From Paraclostridium dentum (GTDB taxonomy: Bacteria; Bacillota; Clostridia; Peptostreptococcales; Peptostreptococcaceae), in NCBI RefSeq assembly GCF_012922555.1, contig NZ_WIPK01000003.1, positions 166,940 through 230,939 on the forward strand: a stretch of 64,000 nt of DNA, written 5' to 3'. Below are positions 18,311 through 25,973 of this stretch, piece after piece. The notes below the pieces were generated by a model. The model was not told the origin of the DNA. It did not search any database and was given only the letters and a program-made list of their open reading frames with translations. Made by a program: the position numbers and the translations under genes. Numbering within the stretch: position 1 is the first letter of the stretch; the number at the start of each line of letters is the position of its first letter.

Positions 18311-18706
18311 ATGAATATAAGATACACGTCACCATCACCAATGGAATATATTTCGCTAAGACTAAGAACAGGAATGGGAGAAAAAGATCTAATAAAATCA
18401 GAAATAGCTTTGAAAAATTCATTATTTATAGTTTCTTTATGGGATAATAACGATTTGATTGGATTTGGAAGAGTTGTTGGGGATAAAGGAATAACTTATG
18501 TTGTTTCTGACATTATGGTAGATCCGAAGTATCAAGGTCAAGGTTTTGGAAAGGTAATTATGAAAGAAATTGATACTTATTTAGAACAAAATACTGATGA
18601 ACATGCATATATTTGCTTAATTGCAAACAAGCCTGCAGATAAACTATACTCAAAATTTAAATTTGAATATGTAGAGCCAGAAGCTTGTGGTATGAAGAGA
18701 AAATAA
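18311..18706 (+). CDS. GNAT-family N-acetyltransferase
   Basis: A 131-residue protein with the GNAT core: LIGFGRVVGD, VSDIMVDPKYQGQGFGKVIMKEI (the acetyl-CoA pyrophosphate loop is QGQGFGK, about residues 76-82), and a C-terminal LYSKFKFEYV strand-helix. It is a compact single-domain acetyltransferase of unknown substrate. It has its own AGGGGAGG ribosome site and lies 50 bases before the GyrI-like gene, with which it may be cotranscribed. Confidence 0.88.
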   Translation: MNIRYTSPSPMEYISLRLRTGMGEKDLIKSEIALKNSLFIVSLWDNNDLIGFGRVVGDKGITYVVSDIMVDPKYQGQGFGKVIMKEIDTYLEQNTDEHAYICLIANKPADKLYSKFKFEYVEPEACGMKRK

Positions 18707-18756
18707 GTAAATTATATAAAAAAGTATAAAATAGTAATAATAAAGGAGCGATATTC

Positions 18757-19380
18757 ATGAAACATGAATGGAGAAAAAAAGAAAAAGAATATTATATACC
18801 AAAAGAAAAACCGCAACTAGTAGAAATACCTGAATTCAAATTCCTAACTTTAAAAGGTCAAGGAAACCCAAATAGTGAAGGATTCTCAAAAGCGATAGAA
18901 ACACTATACTCGCTAGCTTATGCAATAAGAATGATGCCTAAAAAAGGTATTACTCCAGAAGGATACTTTGAATACACAGTATATCCATTAGAAGGAATAT
19001 GGGATTTAACTGAAAAAGGCAGAGCTGAAGAAGTCCTTAATAAGGACGAGCTAGTTTACACATTAATGATTAGACAACCTGAATTTGTAAATGAAGAAGT
19101 TTTCAATATAGCTATGGATATTGCAAAAAAGAAAAAGTCAAATCCATTATTAGAAAAAGTAGAGATTAAAAATATTAAAGAAGGAACTTCAGTTCAAATG
19201 CTTCACGTTGGACCTTATGATGATGAACCAAGGACTTTTTCAGTTATGGAAGAGTTTTGCAATGAAAATAATTTAAAGATAAAAACAAAAGCTCATAGAG
19301 AAATATATCTTTCAGATTTTAGAAAGACTGAAGCATCAAAATTAAAAACTGTTCTTAGATATACGGTAGAAGCAAATTAA
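18757..19380 (+). CDS. GyrI-like small-molecule-binding domain protein
   Basis: A 207-residue cytoplasmic protein matching stand-alone GyrI-like/SOUL-type proteins. Landmarks are an N-terminal WRKKEKEYYIPKEKPQLVEIPEFKFLTLKGQGNP, a central FEYTVYPLEGIWDL, and MLHVGPYDDEPRTFSVMEEFC, the GyrI signature near the C-terminus. Family members bind or hydrolyse small hydrophobic or cationic compounds and may give drug tolerance. No regulatory DNA-binding domain is attached. It sits just after a GNAT acetyltransferase, so a small detoxification pair is possible but unproven. Confidence 0.82.
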   Translation: MKHEWRKKEKEYYIPKEKPQLVEIPEFKFLTLKGQGNPNSEGFSKAIETLYSLAYAIRMMPKKGITPEGYFEYTVYPLEGIWDLTEKGRAEEVLNKDELVYTLMIRQPEFVNEEVFNIAMDIAKKKKSNPLLEKVEIKNIKEGTSVQMLHVGPYDDEPRTFSVMEEFCNENNLKIKTKAHREIYLSDFRKTEASKLKTVLRYTVEAN

Positions 19381-19393
19381 TATATTTAATAAT

Positions 19394-19422
19394 TTGACTG
19401 AAATACATACTTGTACTAATAT
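19394..19422 (+). promoter_or_regulatory. Sigma-A-type promoter for the deformylase gene
   Basis: TTGACT (19394-19399), a 17-base spacer and TAATAT (19417-19422) lie 41 bases before the start codon. Confidence 0.65.
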
Positions 19423-19463
19423 AAACTTATATTAATTCAGATAAATTAGAGAGGTTATTAAGT

Positions 19464-19874
19464 ATGATAAAAGAAGTTGTAAAAGATATATTATTTTTAG
19501 AACAAAAATCAGAACTTGCAACAAAAGATGATGTAGAAGTTATAAATGATTTAATAGATACATTAAGATCAAATTTAGACCATTGTGTAGGAATGGCAGC
19601 TAACATGATCGGAGTAAAAAAGCGTATACTAGTATTTAGTGTAGGGGAGATGATAATTCCTATGGTAAATCCAGTTATACTAAAAGAAGAGATTCCTTAT
19701 GAAGCTGAGGAGAGTTGTTTATCTTTAGAAGGATTTAGGAAAACAACTAGATATGAAAAAATAGAGGTAGAGTACCTAGATAGAAACTTTAAAAAACATA
19801 AGCAAGTATTTACAGGATTTACAGCACAAATTATTCAACACGAAGTAGATCACTTCGAAGGAATAATAATATAG
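19464..19874 (+). CDS. Divergent peptide deformylase-like protein
   Basis: A 136-residue member of the peptide deformylase family. Metal-binding motif III is intact (QHEVDH, about residues 121-126), as is the metal Cys of motif II (EESCLSL instead of EGCLS). Motif I reads GMAANMIG where active enzymes usually have GLAAPQIG, so the Gln that contacts the substrate is Met. It ends almost directly after motif III, like compact clostridial paralogues. It may be a second, specialised or weakly active deformylase. It has its own promoter and a terminator shared with the convergent permease. Confidence 0.8.
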   Translation: MIKEVVKDILFLEQKSELATKDDVEVINDLIDTLRSNLDHCVGMAANMIGVKKRILVFSVGEMIIPMVNPVILKEEIPYEAEESCLSLEGFRKTTRYEKIEVEYLDRNFKKHKQVFTGFTAQIIQHEVDHFEGIII

Positions 19875-19884
19875 TATATAAATG

Positions 19885-19920
19885 AAAAAGGCGAGCCCTA
19901 TTTTAGAGCGACGCCTTTTT
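19885..19920. terminator. Bidirectional intrinsic terminator
   Basis: AAAAAGGCG (19885-19893) pairs with CGCCTTTTT (19912-19920) between convergent genes. Confidence 0.88.
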
Positions 19921-19927
19921 TAATATG

Positions 19928-21238
19928 TTAATGGATAGTTCCCATAACCGTACTCATTACAAAGTTAAGAATAAACAAGCCACTAAGTACGTACATAGCT
20001 ACAGAAACATTTTTCCCTTTATTTATAACTAAATTAAGAATTGTATAAACTATAAATCCAATAGATATACCATTTACAATATTATAAGTAAAAGGTATTA
20101 TCGTAATCATTAAGATTATAGATATAGTTTCTATCAAATCTCCTTTTTCTAGATCAAAGAAAGTTTGTATCATAAGTATTCCTATAAATATAAGAACACT
20201 ACTTATAACACCATCTGGTATAAGTTTTAATACAGGTATTAAGAACAATGATAGTAAGAATAATGTAGCAGATGTAAATGCAGCTACTTTGCTTTTGCCA
20301 CCAACACTGATCCCTGAGAAGTTTTCAGCTGCAACTATAGTTGGACTTGTTCCACATATTCCAGCTATTATGTTAGATATTCCAGTTACCTTAAATGATT
20401 TTTGGAAATCTTCTTCTCTTTTTAGAGCTCCTAATTGACCATATAAAATTCCCATATTTTCAAATACTATTACAATTGTTATAGAGAATACTGCTACCAT
20501 AAACGGTATAGACCAAACATTTTTAAATGACATGCCTAAAAATACTTCTTTAATAGCACCTATGTTAAATCCTGCAAAATCTAAACTGCTTAGACTAGTT
20601 ACTCCCATAATAAGCGATAATACTGTACCGATTATTATACTTATAAGTAAGTTACCTGGTACGTTTTTCATATTTAATATTAATATGATAATTAAAGTTA
20701 CTATACTTAAAAGGGTTTCCTTGTCTGCGATATTACCAATACCTATCATAGTATTTTCATTACCTACAACAAGACCACTTTTTTGAAGTCCTATGAATAA
20801 GATTAAAAATCCTACTCCTGTAGTTATTGCATGTTTTAAGTTATTTGGTATCGAGTTCATAAGAATTGAAGTTAGCTTTGTACTTGCTATTAAAGTGAAT
20901 ATTATACCACTTACTAAGACTGCTGCTAAAGCTTCTTGCCATGCTAATCCCATTGATTGAACAATAGTATAAGTAAATAATGAGTTTATTCCCATTCCAG
21001 GGACTAATATAAGTGGAGTATCTGAGAGTACTCCCATAAGAATTGTAGATATAGTACATGTAAGTACTGTAGCTATCATAGCTGCATCTGGACTTATACC
21101 TGCATCAGATAATATTAATGCATTAGTCATTATGATATACACGCTGGCTATGAATGTTGTGATTCCTGCTAAAATCTCTGTTTTTAAACTTTGTGTTGCA
21201 ATTGATTCTAATTTACTGCTTGATAGTTTTTGTTCCAT
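19928..21238 (-). CDS. AzgA-type NCS2 purine permease
   Basis: A 436-residue membrane protein with about 12-14 helices in the AzgA (COG2252) pattern: LKTEILAGITTFIASVYIIMTNALILSDAG, then VPGMGINSLFTYTIVQSMGLAWQEALAAVLVSGIIF, NNLKHAITTGVGFLILFIGLQ and CGTSPTIVAAENFSGISVGGKSK. Family members take up adenine, guanine, hypoxanthine or xanthine by proton symport. It is divergent from the sigma-54 activator of the purine operon, so it probably feeds that pathway. Its leader carries an unusual GC-rich block described separately. Confidence 0.9.
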   Translation of the reverse strand: MEQKLSSSKLESIATQSLKTEILAGITTFIASVYIIMTNALILSDAGISPDAAMIATVLTCTISTILMGVLSDTPLILVPGMGINSLFTYTIVQSMGLAWQEALAAVLVSGIIFTLIASTKLTSILMNSIPNNLKHAITTGVGFLILFIGLQKSGLVVGNENTMIGIGNIADKETLLSIVTLIIILILNMKNVPGNLLISIIIGTVLSLIMGVTSLSSLDFAGFNIGAIKEVFLGMSFKNVWSIPFMVAVFSITIVIVFENMGILYGQLGALKREEDFQKSFKVTGISNIIAGICGTSPTIVAAENFSGISVGGKSKVAAFTSATLFLLSLFLIPVLKLIPDGVISSVLIFIGILMIQTFFDLEKGDLIETISIILMITIIPFTYNIVNGISIGFIVYTILNLVINKGKNVSVAMYVLSGLFILNFVMSTVMGTIH

Positions 21239-21261
21239 CCTTCTTCCTCTTTATTTTGGTT

Positions 21262-21290
21262 CCCTCGCCCGCCCGCATTGGTTAATGCCC
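21262..21290 (-). other. GC-rich structured leader of the AzgA permease gene
   Basis: On the minus strand, within the predicted 5' UTR, this 29-base block has four G3 runs and a small GCATT-AACC-AATGC hairpin. It stands out sharply from its AT-rich surroundings. It does not match the purine riboswitch consensus. It may form a G-quadruplex or an RNA control element. Confidence 0.4.
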
Positions 21291-21319
21291 ATATATATTA
21301 CCACTATTTTTTTTTATTG

Positions 21320-21348
21320 TCTATAATTCTGGTGAAGTTTATTGTCGA
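21320..21348 (-). promoter_or_regulatory. Promoter of the AzgA permease gene
   Basis: On the minus strand TCGACA (21348-21343), a 17-base spacer and TATAGA (21325-21320) give a leader of about 75 bases that includes a run of ten A and the GC-rich block. Confidence 0.6.
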
Positions 21349-21495
21349 TTTTTCTGTTAAAAATATTGATACAGGGAAAATAAATAAATTGAAAAGTTTA
21401 TGTAAATTAATAAGTTAGCTAATTATATTTGATAATCAATTATGATAAAATATAGTCAATATGTGAAACTTACTAACAAAGGGGAAATATATCAA

Positions 21496-23292
21496 ATGGC
21501 GAGTATGTTAAAACAAGTTCAAGAAGAGATGACCAAATACGTGGAAACAATAGCGAGCGTATTGAATGTAGATATTGAAATTGTAGATGATAGGTTAGTC
21601 AGAATTGGGGGTTCTGGGATTTACAAATATAAAGAAAATGAAGTTCTTGTATCTAGTGGTTATATATATAGCCAAGTTATTAGTACAGGAAATGATATAA
21701 CAGTAATAGATATAGCTAGTCATGAAATTTGTAGTAACTGTAGTAGGCTTAGTAAGTGCCTTGATAAAATGATTTTAGCTGTGCCGATTAAGTATAGTGG
21801 CCGCACAATTGGTGTTATAGGTGCAATAAGTACTGATAAAGAAAAGAAAAAAGAAGTACGTAAAAAGTTAAAATCTTATTTAGAGTTTATACATCATATT
21901 TCAGATTTGATTTCTATAAAAGTAAATGAATTTGAAGATAGTAAGCATATTGATAAAGAGATGGAGATGTTTAGAGATATAATTGATAATATTGAAAAAG
22001 GAGTGCTTATTTTAGATCCAGGAAGAAAGATATCATATATAAATAATATAGCAAAGAAAAGACTAAGTATTTTTGATGATCCAATAGGCAAATTAGTAGA
22101 AATAAGAGCTATAGAGCAAAATGAAGATAATGACGAGATGTTAAGTTTTAGTATAGAGGACAAAATTTATAGGACTACATATAAGATAATACCTGTTCAT
22201 CCTTATATTAATAATTATGATAAACTTATAATTTTTGATGAAGTTAAAGAAAATAAAGATCAAAAAATAAATACTAAATGGGAAGTTAAAAAAATAGATT
22301 CTATAATTGGAAATAGTGAAGCTATGAAACTAGTTAAAGTTAGAACTAAGAGAGTTGCACAATCTAATTCTACAGTTTTAATAACGGGTGAAAGTGGAAC
22401 AGGTAAGGAGTTAATTGCAAAGTCGATACATGCAGAAGGAAATCGATGTACTAAACCGTTTATAGCCATAAACTGTGCAGCTATTCCAGAAGCCTTATTA
22501 GAAAGTGAGCTTTTTGGATATGCAAAAGGAGCTTTTAGTGGTGCAAGTAATGAAGGTAAAATAGGAAAGTTTGAGTTAGCTAATACAGGAGTAATATTTT
22601 TAGATGAAATAGGAGATTTATCTGTACATTTACAAGCTAAATTATTAAGAGTTTTACAAGAGAGAAAGTTAGTTAGGATTGGTTCTAACAAAATTATAGA
22701 TTTAGACATAAGGGTAATAGCAGCTACAAATCAAAATATACTAGATTTAGTTAATAGTGGTAAATTTAGAAGTGACTTGTATTATAGATTAAATGTAATG
22801 CCTATAAATTTACCACCACTTAGGGATAGAAAAGAAGATATTAAAGATATATTTTTGAATATATTAAATAGATATTCAATAGAATTCGACATAAGGGTAA
22901 AGAAAATTGAAGAATCTGTGATGAATAAGTTGATTAATTATTATTGGCCGGGAAATATAAGAGAATTAGAGAACTCAGCAGAATATATGATGAATATAAT
23001 CGGAGAAGATGGAATAATATCAGAAGATATGTTGCCAATAGATATAATCAAGTATTATGAAAAGAATAATAATAAAATAAAAGAAATAAATACTACAAAT
23101 AAAAATACTAACAGTAGGAATATAGTAAGAATTGATAATTATGAAGATATTTTAACTATGAAAGAATTAGAGTTATTTTATATAAATAGTATACTTGATA
23201 AATATGGAAGAGATACAAAAGCCAAAAAGGAAATAGCTAAAAAGCTTGGAATAGGTGTATCTACTTTATATAGAAAACTAGATGAAAATTAA
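21496..23292 (+). CDS. Sigma-54-dependent transcriptional activator of the purine operon
   Basis: A 598-residue enhancer-binding protein. The N-terminal sensor (about 1-150) is a GAF-like domain with a Cys cluster CSNCSRLSKC that could bind metal or an Fe-S cluster. A PAS domain (about 160-250) follows. The AAA+ domain (about 270-500) has Walker A GESGTGKE and the sigma-54 contact loop GAFSGA, a Thr-to-Ser variant of GAFTGA, and the C-terminus is a Fis-type helix-turn-helix. I place the start at ATG 21496 behind AAAGGGG; the ATG at 21442 has no ribosome site. It lies directly before a perfect -24/-12 promoter and should sense purines, ureides or redox state to switch on that operon. Confidence 0.88.
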   Translation: MASMLKQVQEEMTKYVETIASVLNVDIEIVDDRLVRIGGSGIYKYKENEVLVSSGYIYSQVISTGNDITVIDIASHEICSNCSRLSKCLDKMILAVPIKYSGRTIGVIGAISTDKEKKKEVRKKLKSYLEFIHHISDLISIKVNEFEDSKHIDKEMEMFRDIIDNIEKGVLILDPGRKISYINNIAKKRLSIFDDPIGKLVEIRAIEQNEDNDEMLSFSIEDKIYRTTYKIIPVHPYINNYDKLIIFDEVKENKDQKINTKWEVKKIDSIIGNSEAMKLVKVRTKRVAQSNSTVLITGESGTGKELIAKSIHAEGNRCTKPFIAINCAAIPEALLESELFGYAKGAFSGASNEGKIGKFELANTGVIFLDEIGDLSVHLQAKLLRVLQERKLVRIGSNKIIDLDIRVIAATNQNILDLVNSGKFRSDLYYRLNVMPINLPPLRDRKEDIKDIFLNILNRYSIEFDIRVKKIEESVMNKLINYYWPGNIRELENSAEYMMNIIGEDGIISEDMLPIDIIKYYEKNNNKIKEINTTNKNTNSRNIVRIDNYEDILTMKELELFYINSILDKYGRDTKAKKEIAKKLGIGVSTLYRKLDEN

Positions 23293-23307
23293 ATAATTCC
23301 CAAAATG

Positions 23308-23351
23308 AAAATTCTCAAATCGGTAAAAATTCCCGATTTGAGAATTTTTTA
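23308..23351 (+). terminator. Intrinsic terminator of the activator gene
   Basis: A 16-bp stem (23308-23323 with 23333-23348) is followed by T6. Its sequence overlaps a possible activator-binding inverted repeat. Confidence 0.88.
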
Positions 23352-23363
23352 TTATATCGGGAA
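23330..23363 (+). promoter_or_regulatory. Candidate upstream activating sequence
   Basis: TTCCCGAT (23330-23337) and ATCGGGAA (23356-23363) form an interrupted inverted repeat about 105-135 bp upstream of the -24/-12 promoter, a usual distance for sigma-54 enhancers. Part of it overlaps the terminator stem, so the role is tentative. Confidence 0.4.
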
Positions 23364-23463
23364 AGGAATTAAGGATAGTCAAAAATATAAAATGTGAGTG
23401 AATTAACAAAGTTTTAGTTTAAAAAGCTAGGGTTCAAGGTTTGTTAAGAAAATAAATTTAAGT

Positions 23464-23480
23464 TTGGCATATTAATTGCT
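23464..23480 (+). promoter_or_regulatory. Sigma-54 (-24/-12) promoter of the purine/ureide operon
   Basis: TTGGCATATTAATTGCT has GG (23466-23467) and GC (23478-23479) exactly ten bases apart, fitting TGGCAY-N5-TTGC. It lies 40 bases before the ygeX start and directly after the sigma-54 activator gene. Confidence 0.88.
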
Positions 23481-23520
23481 TTATACAAATTACGAAAACA
23501 TTTATACAAGGGGGAGAATT

Positions 23521-24732
23521 ATGAGAGAAATAAAATGGAAATTAAATAACCTACCAAAGAGTGAAAATAAGGAAAAAACTATAGAGTTTTTAAATGATGA
23601 AGAGATAAGTAAAGTGAAATCTTTCCACGAAAGTTTCCCACAATATACAAAAACACCATTAGTTAAATTAGATAATTTAGCTGAAGCATTAGGAGTTGGA
23701 GGAGTTTTCGTAAAAGATGAATCATATAGATTTGGATTAAATGCATTTAAGGTTCTAGGCGGATCGTTTGCTATGGCAAGACACATGGCTGAAAAATTAG
23801 GAATGGATATATCAGAATTAACTTATGAAAAATTAATATCTGATGAAGTTAGAGCAAAGCTTGGAGATATGACATTCTTTACAGCTACTGATGGAAACCA
23901 CGGAAGAGGGGTTGCTTGGACTGCTAATAAATTAAAGCAAAAATCAGTAGTTTATATGCCAAAAGGATCATCAATAACAAGATTAAACAACATAAAGGCA
24001 GAAGGAGCAGATGCAAGTATAACTGATCTTAACTATGATGATGCTGTTAGATTAGCAGATGAAGATGCAAAAAAAGTTGGAGGACTTATAGTTCAAGATA
24101 CAGCATGGGATGGTTATGAAGATATTCCTGCGTGGATAATGCAAGGGTACGGAACAATGGCTAAAGAAGCAGTGGAACAATTAAAAGAGTACGGAGTAGA
24201 AAGACCTACACATGTATTTGTTCAAGCTGGAGTTGGATCTCTTGCAGGTGCAGTGCAAGGATACATAGCTAATGCGTTTGATGAGTGTCCTATGACAGTA
24301 GTAGTAGAAGCTGATGAAGCAGATTGTTTCTATAAATCTGCAGAAGCTGGAGATGGAAAACCAAGATTTGTTGGTGGAGATATGCCTACAATAATGGCTG
24401 GGCTTGCTTGTGGAGAGCCAAATACAATAGGATTTGAAATATTAAAGAACTATTCAGGAGCTTTTGTTTCAGCACCAGATTGGGTTTCAGCTAAAGGAAT
24501 GAGAGTGTTAGGAAATCCATTAACAGGAGATACAAAAGTTATATCAGGAGAATCAGGAGCTGTAACAACAGGGTTATTAGCAGCTATGATGAGCGATGAT
24601 AAATTAAAAGATCTTAGAGAAGCATTAAAACTAGATAAAGACTCTAGAGTATTACTAATAAGTACTGAAGGGGACACAGATCCAGATAAATATAGAAGCA
24701 TAGTTTGGGACGGAGAATGTGCAAGTATATAG
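23521..24732 (+). CDS. ygeX: Diaminopropionate ammonia-lyase
   Basis: A 403-residue fold-type II PLP enzyme (DpaL/YgeX). The PLP Lys lies in FGLNAFKVLGGSFA, the Asn-Gly loop in TATDGNHGRGVAW, and a PLP phosphate-binding stretch in QAGVGSLAGAVQGY. It converts 2,3-diaminopropionate to pyruvate and two ammonia. The start is ATG 23521 behind GGGGAG; the open frame runs 15 codons further upstream without a ribosome site. It is the first gene after the sigma-54 promoter. In gut anaerobes the ygeX-ygeY-ssnA group takes part in anaerobic purine (urate, xanthine) breakdown, where this enzyme yields fermentable pyruvate. Confidence 0.93.
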   Translation: MREIKWKLNNLPKSENKEKTIEFLNDEEISKVKSFHESFPQYTKTPLVKLDNLAEALGVGGVFVKDESYRFGLNAFKVLGGSFAMARHMAEKLGMDISELTYEKLISDEVRAKLGDMTFFTATDGNHGRGVAWTANKLKQKSVVYMPKGSSITRLNNIKAEGADASITDLNYDDAVRLADEDAKKVGGLIVQDTAWDGYEDIPAWIMQGYGTMAKEAVEQLKEYGVERPTHVFVQAGVGSLAGAVQGYIANAFDECPMTVVVEADEADCFYKSAEAGDGKPRFVGGDMPTIMAGLACGEPNTIGFEILKNYSGAFVSAPDWVSAKGMRVLGNPLTGDTKVISGESGAVTTGLLAAMMSDDKLKDLREALKLDKDSRVLLISTEGDTDPDKYRSIVWDGECASI

Positions 24733-24766
24733 ATAATAATTAGAAAAATTAAGGGGGATTAATAGG

Positions 24767-25954
24767 ATGTTAAATGAGCAAAGAAAACAAGAATTAACTG
24801 AGTTATGTCAATCGTTAATAAGAAATGCAAGTTATTCAGGACATGAAGAAAATGTAGTTAAAGCAATAGAAGAAAACTTCAAAAAACTAGGATTTGATAG
24901 TTGGTTTAGAGATGAATACGGAAACATAATAGGTTGTATCAAAGGGAATAAAGAAGGAAAGAAAATATTATTTGATGGACATATAGACACAGTAGAAGTA
25001 CCAGATGAAAGTAAGTGGACATTCCCTCCATTTGGTGGAGTTATAAATGATGGGAAAATATACGGTAGAGGTACTTCTGATATGAAAGGTCAGTTAAGTG
25101 CAATGATAGCTGCTGTTTCATATTTTGCAGAAGATACAAAAAAAGATTTTGAAGGTGAATTATATGTAGCAGGTGTAGTTCATGAAGAAATATTTGAAGG
25201 GATAGCAGCTAGAAAAATAAGTGAAGCTGTTAAGCCAGACTATGTTGTTATAGGTGAATCTTCAGAACTTAACTTAAAGATAGGGCAAAGAGGTAGAGGA
25301 GAAATAGTAGTGGAAACTTTCGGGAAACCAGCTCACTCTGCTAACCCACACAAAGGAATAAATGCAGTATATAAAATGTCTAAGATAATAGAAAAAATAC
25401 AAAATCTAGAGCCACCTACTCATCCAGTATTAGGACCTGGAATATTAGTTTTAACTGATATAAAATCTTCTCCATATCCAGGAGCTTCAGTAGTGCCAGA
25501 TTATTGCAAAGCTACTTTCGATAGAAGATTATTAGTAGGAGAAACTAAAGAAGGAGTACTAGCTCCAATACAAGCATTATTAGATGAAATGATGAAAGAA
25601 GATTCAGAGCTAGATGCTAAAGTTTCTTATGCTATAGGATGTGAAGGATGCTACACAGGAAATAAAATAGAAGGTGAAAGATTCTTCCCAGGTTGGTTAT
25701 ATGATGAGCAAGATGAGTTTGTTCAAGCAGCATATAAAGGATTAAAAGAAGCTGGAATAGATAGTCAAATAACTCAATACTCATTCTGTACAAATGGAAG
25801 TCACTATGCAGGTGAAGCAGGAATAAAAACAATAGGATTTGGGCCTTCAAAAGAAAATCTTGCTCATACAATAGATGAATATATAGAACAAGGACAATTA
25901 TTTATAGGAGCAGAAGGTTACTACGGAATACTTAAATCAGTTTATAAAAAATAA
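24767..25954 (+). CDS. ygeY: YgeY-family selenium-metabolism-linked M20 hydrolase
   Basis: A 395-residue M20/ArgE-type metallohydrolase. Metal-site motifs visible are LFDGHIDTVEVP, GRGTSDMKGQLSAM, VVHEEIFEG and IGESSEL, and the final His lies in LAHTIDEY. The family (YgeY) is found with selenium-dependent molybdenum hydroxylase clusters and is thought to hydrolyse an acylated or carbamoylated intermediate of purine breakdown. It follows ygeX by 34 bases and precedes a D-aminoacylase-like gene by 19 bases. The actual substrate is not settled by sequence. Confidence 0.9.
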   Translation: MLNEQRKQELTELCQSLIRNASYSGHEENVVKAIEENFKKLGFDSWFRDEYGNIIGCIKGNKEGKKILFDGHIDTVEVPDESKWTFPPFGGVINDGKIYGRGTSDMKGQLSAMIAAVSYFAEDTKKDFEGELYVAGVVHEEIFEGIAARKISEAVKPDYVVIGESSELNLKIGQRGRGEIVVETFGKPAHSANPHKGINAVYKMSKIIEKIQNLEPPTHPVLGPGILVLTDIKSSPYPGASVVPDYCKATFDRRLLVGETKEGVLAPIQALLDEMMKEDSELDAKVSYAIGCEGCYTGNKIEGERFFPGWLYDEQDEFVQAAYKGLKEAGIDSQITQYSFCTNGSHYAGEAGIKTIGFGPSKENLAHTIDEYIEQGQLFIGAEGYYGILKSVYKK

Positions 25955-25973
25955 ATAAATAGGGGTAAGTGTT

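Noticed and set aside
21239-21495. Purine riboswitch before AzgA
   Set aside because: The leader has none of the conserved three-way-junction bases (for example GTTTCTACC or CCGTAAA); only an unassigned GC-rich block is present.
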